Origin: Phycisphaerae bacterium
GTDB lineage: Bacteria > Planctomycetota > Phycisphaerae > UBA1845 > PWPN01
DNA: 42,803 nucleotides
NCBI GenBank assembly: GCA_016928855.1
Contig: JAFGKA010000016.1
Coordinates: forward strand, 1-42,803
Reading direction: 5' to 3'
Under the pieces are notes generated by a model, which saw only the letters and a program-made list of their open reading frames with translations, searched no databases and was not told the DNA's origin. The number at the start of each line of letters is the position of its first letter. Within the stretch, counting starts at the first letter, position 1. Of the stretch, positions 28,044 through 35,356 are shown in pieces. Both the position numbers and the translations under genes were made by a program.

Positions 28044-28958
28044 TCATTCCGACTCTTCGTTCTTCGGCCGGTCAAGCCCCAAGTCAATCGCCGTGGCTGA
28101 ATGCGTGATCGCGCCGACGGCGATGCGGTCCACGCCTGTGGCCGCGATCGAGGCTACCTCTGCGAGCGCGACACCGCCGGAGACTTCCAGGTCAACCCGG
28201 CGTGCCGCGGCGTCGCGCAGCGCGACCGCCCGCCGCAGGGCCTCGTGCGCGAAATTGTCGAGCAGCACGACGTCGATCCGGTCGCACAGCGTCAACGTGG
28301 CTTCGAGCTGTTCGAGCGTATCGACCTCGACCTCCACAAAGTCGGGCTTGCGGGCCAGCGTCGGTATGCGATCGAGCATGGCCGCGATCGCGGTCGGCCA
28401 GTCGGCCGGCACGATGTTCGCCAGATGGTTGTCCTTGAGCAGCACGGCGTCGTGCAGGCCCATGCGATGGTTGAACCCACCGCCACACCGGACGGCGTAT
28501 TTGTCGAGCGCCCGCCAGCCGGGGATCGTCTTTCGCGTATCATAGATCCGACATCGCGTGCCGCGCGTTTCGTCGACATACCGCCGCGTGAGCGTAGCCA
28601 CACCGCACAGTCGCTGCAGGAAGTTCAGCATCGTGCGCTCGATGGAGAGAATCGGCCTGGCATCGCCATCGAGCATGGCCAGCGTGTCTCCCGCCCGGAA
28701 CGTTTCGCCGTCTTCCGCGCGAACGGTCATGCGCATCGCGCCGCCGAACCGTTCTTCGATCGCGTCGAGAACGGCGCAGCCGGCGAACGTACCCGGCTGC
28801 CGCGCGCACAGTTGGAATCGGGCCGGTCGTATCGCGGCGGCCGACGATACCGCCCCCATGCTGATACGACTGGTGATGTCCTGGTCAACCCCATCCTCCG
28901 TGAGCGCAGCGTCGAGCAGTTCCTGAAAAACGGCGGCATCGGGATACTCGATCTTCAT
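28044..28958 (-). CDS. nadC: Nicotinate-nucleotide pyrophosphorylase (carboxylating), NadC
   Basis: The enzyme makes nicotinate mononucleotide from quinolinate and PRPP in NAD biosynthesis. From the ATG at 28958 it has 304 residues, close to the family's usual length. Diagnostic stretches are LTEDGVDQDITS near the start, ERTMLNFLQRLCGVAT, the active-site region YDTRKTIPGWRALDKYAV (core DTRKTIPGWR), GGFNHRMGLHDAVLLKDNH, and near the end LEVSGGV and GVDRIAVGAITHS. AAGG eight bases upstream supports 28958; ATG at 28973 would add five residues. An open frame extends back to 29354, but its sequence lacks family character and overlaps the next gene, so it is not part of the protein. Confidence 0.95.
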   Translation of the reverse strand: MKIEYPDAAVFQELLDAALTEDGVDQDITSRISMGAVSSAAAIRPARFQLCARQPGTFAGCAVLDAIEERFGGAMRMTVRAEDGETFRAGDTLAMLDGDARPILSIERTMLNFLQRLCGVATLTRRYVDETRGTRCRIYDTRKTIPGWRALDKYAVRCGGGFNHRMGLHDAVLLKDNHLANIVPADWPTAIAAMLDRIPTLARKPDFVEVEVDTLEQLEATLTLCDRIDVVLLDNFAHEALRRAVALRDAAARRVDLEVSGGVALAEVASIAATGVDRIAVGAITHSATAIDLGLDRPKNEESE

Positions 28959-29136
28959 CCAATCGACCTTCATTCTTGGTGCGATCCCCCAGGAAACGCT
29001 GGCGCCAGTGTATTCATTGCTGCAACAGGGGCAACTGCTCGCCATGGCCATCGAGGCATCCTGGGGAAAGGGCGGCGTCCATGCCGGGTTCGGCACGAAC
29101 GTCGCCCCTTGGATCCACCGTGAAGGCGGGTACCGT

Positions 29137-30342
29137 CTATTCGTCCGACGCGTCGGCCGCGATCGGTCCGGTGAACTCCGCCTGGAACTGCCGGAAGTCG
29201 GACAGATCCACGTCGCCATCGTCGTCCAGATCAACGTCGGCACAGGCGTCCGCGATGGGTCGGTTCGGTCCGTTGAAGCACTGCACGAACACGCCGAAGT
29301 CCGACAGGTCCACGGCGCCGTCGAGGTTGTAGTCCGGCAATCGCGTTCGCACATGCACGGCGTCCAGCCCGACGTTCGGCGGAACCACCGCCGCCGGATC
29401 CGGCTCGCGGAAGTTCCGCATCAACCGCCAGTTCGTCCGCACGATTTGACCGGTTGTGCTCAGGAGGTCGCCGTCACTCACGAAGCGGCCAAGTCGCTCA
29501 TCGAAGAAACCGCGCTCCGTCGAGAACCAGATCACCGGTGGCCGGTCTTCGGAATGCAGCCGCGCGTTGAACCGGGGAACGAAGGCGGCGTCGAGCCCGA
29601 GATCCGGCATTGTGCCGTCGGGCGTTGGCCGCGGACGGAAATTGCGGAGAAGCCAGCGGTTCGTGGCGACGATGCGCCCGGTCGTGCTCAGCAAGTCGCC
29701 GTCGCTGATACGCACCCCCAGCCTTTCGTCGAAAAAGTGGACCTCGGTCGAGAACCAGATGACCGGGTGCCGCTCGGGTTCCGCGTTGACGTCAACATCA
29801 ATGTCGATGGGCCTGTGGAACCGATGGATGCAGACGGCATCGAGTCCCACGGGCGGCGTGGGCGGCATCGGGCGGAAGTTCCGCATCAGTTGCGCGTTGG
29901 TCGCGACAACCTTGCCCACGTCGCACAGCAGATCCCCGTCGCTGATCCACTGCCCGAGTCCGGTGTCGAAGAAGCCCTTTTCGACCGATAACAGATAATT
30001 CGGCCGGGCTGTGGTGTTGTTTACAAGCCGCACCTCTTCGATCGCGTCCAGCCCGTGGTCCACCGCGACATAAGTCGGCGCCGGACGGAAGTTGCGGAGC
30101 AGGTATCGGATCGGTGCGACTACGTAGCCGCGTTCACTGAGCAGGTCACGATGGGTCGGCGGAAGTAGTGTTGGGTCCGCGGCATCGGTTGCCTCCGTCA
30201 AAGCATTCGGCGGCGGTTCCTCGATACTGAAGAGAACCTCGTGAATGGGCAGAGGGCGTTCACCCAGGTCCTGCTGGGCAAGTGCAACGCCCGTTGCTGC
30301 CAGCAAGGCGGCCCCCACAGCCAAACATTTCCATGTCTTCAT
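29137..30342 (-). CDS. Secreted four-repeat protein with C-terminal dockerin-like domain
   Basis: The protein has 401 residues. A signal peptide is clear (KCLAVGAALLAATGVALA, cut before QQD). AAGGAG eight bases ahead supports the start. Residues about 36-330 hold four related units with the core ISDGDLLSTTGRIVATN followed by LLRNFRP and GLDAV. Residues 336-393 form a dockerin-like domain with two calcium-loop segments (DYNLDGAVDLSDF and DLDDDGDVDLSDF) separated by CFNGPNRP and a second Cys. The same kind of module is inserted in the RHS protein at 35349. The protein is probably exported and held on or near the cell surface. The repeat family is one I do not know by name. Confidence 0.85.
   Translation of the reverse strand: MKTWKCLAVGAALLAATGVALAQQDLGERPLPIHEVLFSIEEPPPNALTEATDAADPTLLPPTHRDLLSERGYVVAPIRYLLRNFRPAPTYVAVDHGLDAIEEVRLVNNTTARPNYLLSVEKGFFDTGLGQWISDGDLLCDVGKVVATNAQLMRNFRPMPPTPPVGLDAVCIHRFHRPIDIDVDVNAEPERHPVIWFSTEVHFFDERLGVRISDGDLLSTTGRIVATNRWLLRNFRPRPTPDGTMPDLGLDAAFVPRFNARLHSEDRPPVIWFSTERGFFDERLGRFVSDGDLLSTTGQIVRTNWRLMRNFREPDPAAVVPPNVGLDAVHVRTRLPDYNLDGAVDLSDFGVFVQCFNGPNRPIADACADVDLDDDGDVDLSDFRQFQAEFTGPIAADASDE
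29356..30237 (-). repeat. Four protein-level repeats of about 60 residues
   Basis: The units begin near residues 36, 117, 194 and 269 of the protein encoded at 29137-30342. Units 2-4 share FFDxxLG, SDGDLL, a TN pair and RNFR, each ending GLDA; unit 1 is the most divergent (LLSERGYV, LLRNFRPAP, HGLDAI). The shared order suggests repeated beta-structured modules. Confidence 0.75.
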
Positions 30343-30638
30343 GACAGAGTCTCCTTCCTGTGTCCGAAATGGGGACGGCCAGCGCGCCGCCCTTCAGAGA
30401 ATGCCTCACCAATGGACCGGTCACCATGGCATCCACATGGATCGCCGCGATACCTGTATCAACGACACGGCATGCGCCATGTTGCATCGTATGCTGAAAA
30501 AGTCTAGGCGTACCGAAGTGTCCGCCGGTAGCGCGACGGGCCGAGACGATGGAATTGTGACAGCCTTGCCCGGATCCGCCTGCGGGGTGGACCGGACGAG
30601 GGCGGTGGGTGGAGGCCGTGCGGCCGGATCAGCTCAAC

Positions 30639-32222
30639 CTATGGGTGCCCAACGGTTGCCGGGCCTGCAAGACCAGCAAGAGCCGGCTCCATCGCGGTCG
30701 CGGGTGTATCTATCGCCTCAGCCGCCAAGCGCCTCGGCGGCCCGGCCTGCGGACGCGACAGCCAGCCTACGGTCAGGAAACCGAGCGCGTAAATGGCGAG
30801 AAAAACGCTGAACGCCACACGCCCGGCCATGAAATAGATCGCCCAATACGCCAGGCAGTACGCACCCAGGACCATTTCGATGTACCAGAGTCGACTGTGC
30901 AGCGGATTGTAACGGCTCTTCGTCGCGGTCTTGATGGTGCTGCCGGATTTCGGCGTCCGCTCGAATACGCCGCCGCGCTGGAACAAACCCTGGAACACCG
31001 CGATCATGTTATTGACGCACAGGCCTGTGCCCAGCATCATCAGGCACGGGATTGTGCGCAGGCCGCTGAAGCCGCCTCCAAGGCTGTACCTCGCGTAGCC
31101 GTAGCATAACGGTGGGGCGATCGCGCTGGCGAAAATGATCGCCCAGCCCGCGATAAACCAGTGGTACAGGCCGGCCGGATCCACCGTTCCGATCATCGGG
31201 CGCGCCAGCACGGCCACGATCACCATCCAGAACGCGATCGAATAGTGCGTCAGGTGCAGCGTCGCTTCGAGCTTCTGGCCGAGCGTCAGGGGTGCCCGCC
31301 AGATCGTCGGCAGCAGTTTAACCGCCACCTGGATAGAGCCCTTCGCCCAGCGTCGCTGCTGGCTCTTGAGGGCGTTGATGTGTCCGGGCAACTCCGCCGG
31401 GCACGCCAGTTCGAGACAGTACGCGATGCCCCAGCCGGCGAGCTGAGCCCGATACGACAGGTCCAGATCCTCCGTCAGCGTATCGCCCTGCCAGCCGCCC
31501 GTGGCCGGGTCGTGTATCGCGGCGATCCGCCACATGCCGGCGGTGCCGTTGAAGTTCATCAGCAGGCCGTTCCACGCACGAGCGCCCTGCTCGATGGCGA
31601 AGTGGCCGTCGATGCCAAGGGCCTGGGCCCGCGTCAGCCAGGATTCGTTCGGGTTGAGATGCGCCCACCGGCCCTGGACGCACGCTAGGTTGGTATCGCT
31701 GGCCAGCAGTGGAACCGCCCGACGAAGGAAATCCGTCGGCGGAATGAAGTCGGCGTCGAACACGGCCGCGAACTCGCCGCGGCAGACTTTCAGGCCCTCA
31801 GCCAGGGCGCCAGCCTTGAACCCCTCACGGTTTTCGCGCCGGACAACATGGATATCCACGCCGCGCAATTGCAGTCGGCGCACCACCCGGTCCACGAGCG
31901 CTCGGGTCTCGTCGGTGCTGTCGTCGAGAACCTGGATTTCGTGCCGTCCGGCAGGGTACTCCATCCTCGCGACCGCCTCGATCACGCGGATGGCCACGTC
32001 GGCTTCGTTGTAGAGGGGCAACTGGCTGGTAACGATCGGCCACTGCTCATCGGGCACTTCGCGCTGGTAGCGCTCGATGGTCGCTCGCTGCTCGGCGATT
32101 TGACGCGTGGAACGTCGCCGAAACAGGAACACCAGGAGGTAAAGATGAAGTCCATACATGGCCAGCATGATGCTGCATGTCAGGAAGAGCCCGATGATCA
32201 CGTAGTCAGTGGGGCTACGCAC
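30639..32222 (-). CDS. Family 2 glycosyltransferase, cellulose-synthase superfamily
   Basis: The protein has 527 residues and a GTG start at 32222 with GGAAGG upstream. An N-terminal membrane helix (about 8-34) precedes the GT-A catalytic domain. The superfamily's residues are all present: DDSTD, DAD in AAVFDADF, TEDLDLSYR and QQRRW. About five membrane helices follow (for example HYSIAFWMVIVAVLA and LWYIEMVLGAYCLAYW). The layout matches processive inverting beta-glycosyltransferases that make and extrude a polysaccharide such as glucomannan or a cellulose-like glucan. No PilZ domain or partner polymerisation gene is nearby, so the substrate is not known. The 296-base gap after its stop shows no gene. 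Confidence 0.9.
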   Translation of the reverse strand: MRSPTDYVIIGLFLTCSIMLAMYGLHLYLLVFLFRRRSTRQIAEQRATIERYQREVPDEQWPIVTSQLPLYNEADVAIRVIEAVARMEYPAGRHEIQVLDDSTDETRALVDRVVRRLQLRGVDIHVVRRENREGFKAGALAEGLKVCRGEFAAVFDADFIPPTDFLRRAVPLLASDTNLACVQGRWAHLNPNESWLTRAQALGIDGHFAIEQGARAWNGLLMNFNGTAGMWRIAAIHDPATGGWQGDTLTEDLDLSYRAQLAGWGIAYCLELACPAELPGHINALKSQQRRWAKGSIQVAVKLLPTIWRAPLTLGQKLEATLHLTHYSIAFWMVIVAVLARPMIGTVDPAGLYHWFIAGWAIIFASAIAPPLCYGYARYSLGGGFSGLRTIPCLMMLGTGLCVNNMIAVFQGLFQRGGVFERTPKSGSTIKTATKSRYNPLHSRLWYIEMVLGAYCLAYWAIYFMAGRVAFSVFLAIYALGFLTVGWLSRPQAGPPRRLAAEAIDTPATAMEPALAGLAGPATVGHP

Positions 32223-32894
32223 AGTGCCACCTTCCTACGGGCCTTGGCACCATCGCTTTCCGATGCCTGGAGTCTACCCCCAAAGCCCGTCAGGGTCTCA
32301 ACATACCGTCGGTTTCGAAAACGCTCGCCGTTCGGGCGTATGCCCAAAACGGCCTGCCAGGCCATGCCCGCGCCTCACCGCGCCAGCGCTCGATCGCGGA
32401 CCGGCATCAGCGGACGGTCGAGGTGAGCGAAATCCGTTTCGAGCGTCTCGACGGTCGGCCGCATTCGTCGCCCACGGGAAACCACGCCACCGCCCTGCGC
32501 CTGTGTTGGGCAAAGCCTTCCAATGGCTTGCCCGAACAGAGGCGGGAAGAGCCGTGCGTCCATCCGCTCGCTCTGGAGGCTGTTCGCGTGCGCGAATGGA
32601 TTATTCCGTTTACCCGTGCCTGGCCGTCGTGCCATCAGCCTCGCGGCCTATGCGGCGTTACGGGATGATTACTGTACTGATAGGGTGGGGCGATGTCAAG
32701 AAAGAAGCTCTGGAGCTTGTGATGTAGAAAGAACTTAGGGCAGATACGGACCTTCGCGGTGGCATGGTGCGGGCCTGTGCCCGACCGTATTGGCATCTCG
32801 CGGCCAACCCTGGCGGTCGAGATGTGTCTATGATAGATGTAGGTCGAATTTGACTACGATGAACTGCGTTTCTCAACCCGAAAGAGGTGACCTC
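32223..32894. other. 672-base divergent intergenic region
   Basis: The region lies between the glycosyltransferase (minus) and the small Cys-rich lipoprotein (plus). Open frames are present but have neither ribosome binding sites nor any recognisable protein pattern, so I do not call a gene. Near the right end TATGAT (32829-32834) is a good -10 match about 60 bases ahead of the lipoprotein, without a clear -35. Confidence 0.4.
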
Positions 32895-33308
32895 ATGCGG
32901 TGGATACTTGCGGCCGCGAGTCTTATGGTCCTGGTCTCCGGCCAGGGGTGTCCAGAGATCGAGATCGGCGGCCCCGGCATTGGCGGCGAGGACATCTGCG
33001 CCATCAATGACTGGTACAGCGATGGCGTGTGCGATGAGGACTGCCTCGAGCCCGACCCGGACTGCGACGACATCTGCGCCCTCAATGGCTGGTACAGCGA
33101 CGGCGTCTGCGACGAGGACTGCGCGATGGAAGATCCCGATTGCAGTGATGAGTGCGCGCTGAATGGATGGTACATGGACGGGATCTGCGACGATTTCTGC
33201 CCGTTGGTAGATCCAGATTGCGAGGACCCATGTGCCCTCGAGGGTCGTTACGGCGACGGCGTCTGTGATCCAGATTGCCCGCTGATCGACATCGACTGCG
33301 AGAGCTAA
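32895..33308 (+). CDS. Small lipoprotein with four Cys-rich repeats
   Basis: The protein has 137 residues from ATG 32895, with GAGGTGA four bases upstream; the longer frame from 32790 has no support. A short signal ends VLVSGQG before Cys, a usable lipobox. After a Gly/Ile-rich linker, four 26-residue units follow head to tail, each with four Cys. The pattern is CALNGWYxDGVCDxDC, four residues, then DC. The Asp-rich loops suggest calcium binding together with two disulfides per unit. I do not recognise the family. It is a single-gene unit that converges with the TIM-barrel gene. Confidence 0.85.
   Translation: MRWILAAASLMVLVSGQGCPEIEIGGPGIGGEDICAINDWYSDGVCDEDCLEPDPDCDDICALNGWYSDGVCDEDCAMEDPDCSDECALNGWYMDGICDDFCPLVDPDCEDPCALEGRYGDGVCDPDCPLIDIDCES
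32991..33302 (+). repeat. Four tandem 78-base (26-residue) Cys-rich units
   Basis: Unit starts are at 32991, 33069, 33147 and 33225. Units 1 and 2 are the most alike, sharing WYSDGVCDEDC exactly. Unit 4 has drifted most (ALEGRYGDGVCDPDC). All keep four Cys at fixed spacing and no linkers, which indicates recent tandem duplication. Confidence 0.85.
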
Positions 33309-33315
33309 GCTCGGC

Positions 33316-33339
33316 AGGCCGCGGCTCGGTGCGCGGCCT
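33316..33339. terminator. Stem-loop between convergent genes
   Basis: AGGCCGCG (33316-33323) and CGCGGCCT (33332-33339) form a perfect 8-bp stem with an 8-base loop, exactly between the stop of the Cys-rich lipoprotein and the stop of the TIM-barrel gene. No T-run is present on either side, so it may be a bidirectional factor-assisted terminator. Confidence 0.5.
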
Positions 33340-34186
33340 ACACGCGAATCTGCTTCCGCAGCCACTCGAGGCTCTGCTCGATCTTGCCGGGGGCGGCCTC
33401 GGACTCGATCGACAGGACGCCGTCCCAGTTGATCTCCTTGAGCAGTTCGATGCACCCGGCGATGTTGTCGGCGTTGACGCCTTCACCGATGGCCACGACC
33501 GACGTTGATATCCCCGTCTCACCGCCGCGAACCGCCTTGGCAAGCTCCTCGCTGACGTCCTTGATATGGCAATGGGTGACCTTGTGGCGGAACCGCCGGA
33601 GGAACTCGACGGGGTCGTTGCCGGCGATGAAGGTGTTGCCCGTATCAAAGTTCATGCGCAGGTAGGGCGAATCAAACATGCTGAGGATGCGTTCCATCGT
33701 GTCCGGGTCGGTTGTGTACGGCCCGTGGGGCTCGACGTTGATGATGATGTCATAGCGCTCGGCCCATTCGAGCACGACGCGGTAGTACTGCTTGATCAGG
33801 ACCATGACTTCGTCATCGGTGTACCCTTCCGCCTTGCGGGCGCCGTCGGTCGTATCGACGCACGGGCAGCCAAGGGCCTTGGCGAACTGGATGGTGCGCA
33901 GCGTGTACGGGATGCCCCGGTACTGTCCTTCGGGAAACGAGATTGGATAGGCCGCGTCGAGCTGTGAGACCTTCAGTCCGAGCGAGTCGAGGTACGCTTT
34001 GAGCTTGAGCGGGTCCGTGTGCAAGGGGATATGCGGGTTATAGCCGAGGGCTTGGACGAAGTAATCGCCATCGATCGTGCCGAACTCGATGTATTCCATG
34101 CCGTGGTCGTGGGCGAACTGGCAGGGGACCTCGTACGGCGCGTCGAAGTGACGCCAGTTGTCCGTGTGCATGCCGAGCTTGAGCAT
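33338..34186 (-). CDS. Sugar phosphate isomerase/epimerase-type TIM barrel
   Basis: The protein has 282 residues from ATG 34186, with GGAGA at suitable spacing; a 19-residue longer frame has no support. It belongs to the xylose-isomerase-like / AP-endonuclease-2 fold. The likely metal ligands are in the expected places: Glu in IIINVEPHG, Asp in RMNFDTGN, His in THCHIKD and Glu in GVLSIESEA. Such proteins act on keto-sugars, inositol derivatives or hydroxypyruvate, and the sequence alone does not show which. No signal peptide is visible, so it is cytoplasmic. Neighbouring genes give no pathway. Confidence 0.9.
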   Translation of the reverse strand: MLKLGMHTDNWRHFDAPYEVPCQFAHDHGMEYIEFGTIDGDYFVQALGYNPHIPLHTDPLKLKAYLDSLGLKVSQLDAAYPISFPEGQYRGIPYTLRTIQFAKALGCPCVDTTDGARKAEGYTDDEVMVLIKQYYRVVLEWAERYDIIINVEPHGPYTTDPDTMERILSMFDSPYLRMNFDTGNTFIAGNDPVEFLRRFRHKVTHCHIKDVSEELAKAVRGGETGISTSVVAIGEGVNADNIAGCIELLKEINWDGVLSIESEAAPGKIEQSLEWLRKQIRV

Positions 34187-34352
34187 GGCCGTCTCTCCGA
34201 TCTTGTCCGCGTGAAAGGGCGGGGGCAGTGTAGGGGTGCGCACGCGGCGACGTCAAGGCTTCTGTTCCAGCCTGGGCGGTGCGATGAATCCCGGTCTGGT
34301 TGGTGCAGCGATCGCTCGGTTGCCGGCGTCCGGATCCAGCGCTGATCGCGGT

Positions 34353-35174
34353 TCAGCATCGCCGCCGCCGGGCAAGCAAGACGCCACTCGTGAGAAGCAG
34401 CGTCAGCGTCGCTGGCTCCGGTACGGCGACGGCGTATGACTCGGCATCAATGTAGTAGCGCAGCGCGTACGCCGTATCGTATTCCAAGTCAACGTCGAAG
34501 AGGAAGTTGACCTGGCCACTCTTGCTCTTCGGCCCCGGACCGTCGAGTCGGTGGTACTCTCTTTGGAAAGCCAGGATGTCGCCGTCCTCGTCGTAGACTT
34601 CGGCGTAGAGTGTTACGTCGGCGGACCAGTTGTCGTCGGGGTCGGAGTTGCCTTGCAGGTACCAGTCGCCGGTGACCGCGACGTTCACGGACGTTGGCCC
34701 GGGTGGGGGTGAGCCGCCGCCGGCATACACGATCCAGAAGAGGTTGTCATATTGGGCGAGTCCGGCCGCCGCCGACCAGCTTGCCGGGATGTCGTGGGCG
34801 CTGCTCTGCACGCTGCCAACCTTGGTGAACCCGCCGCCGGCGGCGCTGGCTTCGATGTTCGTCGCCGACGCCGAGGGGACAGTTGCGGCCGTCTGGACAT
34901 GTCCATCACCCGCCGGGGCCCACTCTTCCGTATCGACGCCGTAATCGTGATACAGCGGCGGGCACGCGTGATAGACCTCAGCCTCGGCATGGACGAGCCA
35001 GTCTTCGGGGTTCGCCGTGTTCCAGACCACCATATCGTCGGCTGCCGTGACCTCACCGCTCAGCGAGCAGTTGTACGCCTGCCCGGTAGCGCCGCCCAAG
35101 GCCGGCGTGGCAAGGACGAGCACGCTGAGTAACGCGAGCGCGCGATATAGGGTGTCAATGGTGCTCCGTGTCAT
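34353..35174 (-). CDS. PEP-CTERM sorting-domain protein
   Basis: The protein has 273 residues. AAGGAG seven bases before the ATG is a strong start. An N-terminal signal peptide (ALALLSVLVLATPALGG) is followed by a beta-rich domain with acidic loops. The C-terminus has the complete PEP-CTERM pattern: VPEPATLTL, a short hydrophobic helix and a final Arg cluster. Known PEP-CTERM proteins are exported and then processed by an exosortase, which is not encoded in this window. The middle part matches nothing I recognise. It lies 174 bases after the RHS gene on the same strand and may have its own promoter. Confidence 0.9.
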   Translation of the reverse strand: MTRSTIDTLYRALALLSVLVLATPALGGATGQAYNCSLSGEVTAADDMVVWNTANPEDWLVHAEAEVYHACPPLYHDYGVDTEEWAPAGDGHVQTAATVPSASATNIEASAAGGGFTKVGSVQSSAHDIPASWSAAAGLAQYDNLFWIVYAGGGSPPPGPTSVNVAVTGDWYLQGNSDPDDNWSADVTLYAEVYDEDGDILAFQREYHRLDGPGPKSKSGQVNFLFDVDLEYDTAYALRYYIDAESYAVAVPEPATLTLLLTSGVLLARRRRC

Positions 35175-35194
35175 TTCCTCACTCCTTATCGGTG

Positions 35195-35356
35195 TCAGGC
35201 GGCCTTCGGTATTACGGGCAAAGGTGTCCTGTCGCCCGTTATTGCGCCTGGCCGCTCAGGCAACGGCTTCTCGAGCATGGGGGCAAGGACGTTCCTGGCC
35301 TCCGCACACGCATAGAACTCTTTCCTTACGGTGGTGAAGACTCGCCTCTTATTCAT
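35195..35356 (-). CDS. Small ORF overlapping the RHS stop codon
   Basis: This 53-residue frame starts at ATG 35356, eight bases inside the end of the RHS gene. AGAGG sits six bases before it, and the ATGAATAA arrangement would couple its translation to the RHS stop. The product (MNKRRVFTTVRKEFYACAEA...) is basic at its start and Pro-rich at its end. No family is recognised. A tiny gene directly after an RHS toxin-type protein is where an immunity gene would be expected, but this one is shorter than most immunity proteins and may not be real. Confidence 0.35.
   Translation of the reverse strand: MNKRRVFTTVRKEFYACAEARNVLAPMLEKPLPERPGAITGDRTPLPVIPKAA

Noticed and set aside
28974-29354. N-terminal extension of NadC by 127 residues
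   Set aside because: The extension is Ser/Thr/Arg-rich without family character and overlaps the real gene ending at 29137. The NadC fold begins at 28958-28973.
32209-32727. A 172-residue plus-strand frame in the gap after the glycosyltransferase
   Set aside because: There is no ribosome binding site and the composition is typical of GC-rich non-coding DNA. It overlaps the start of the glycosyltransferase.
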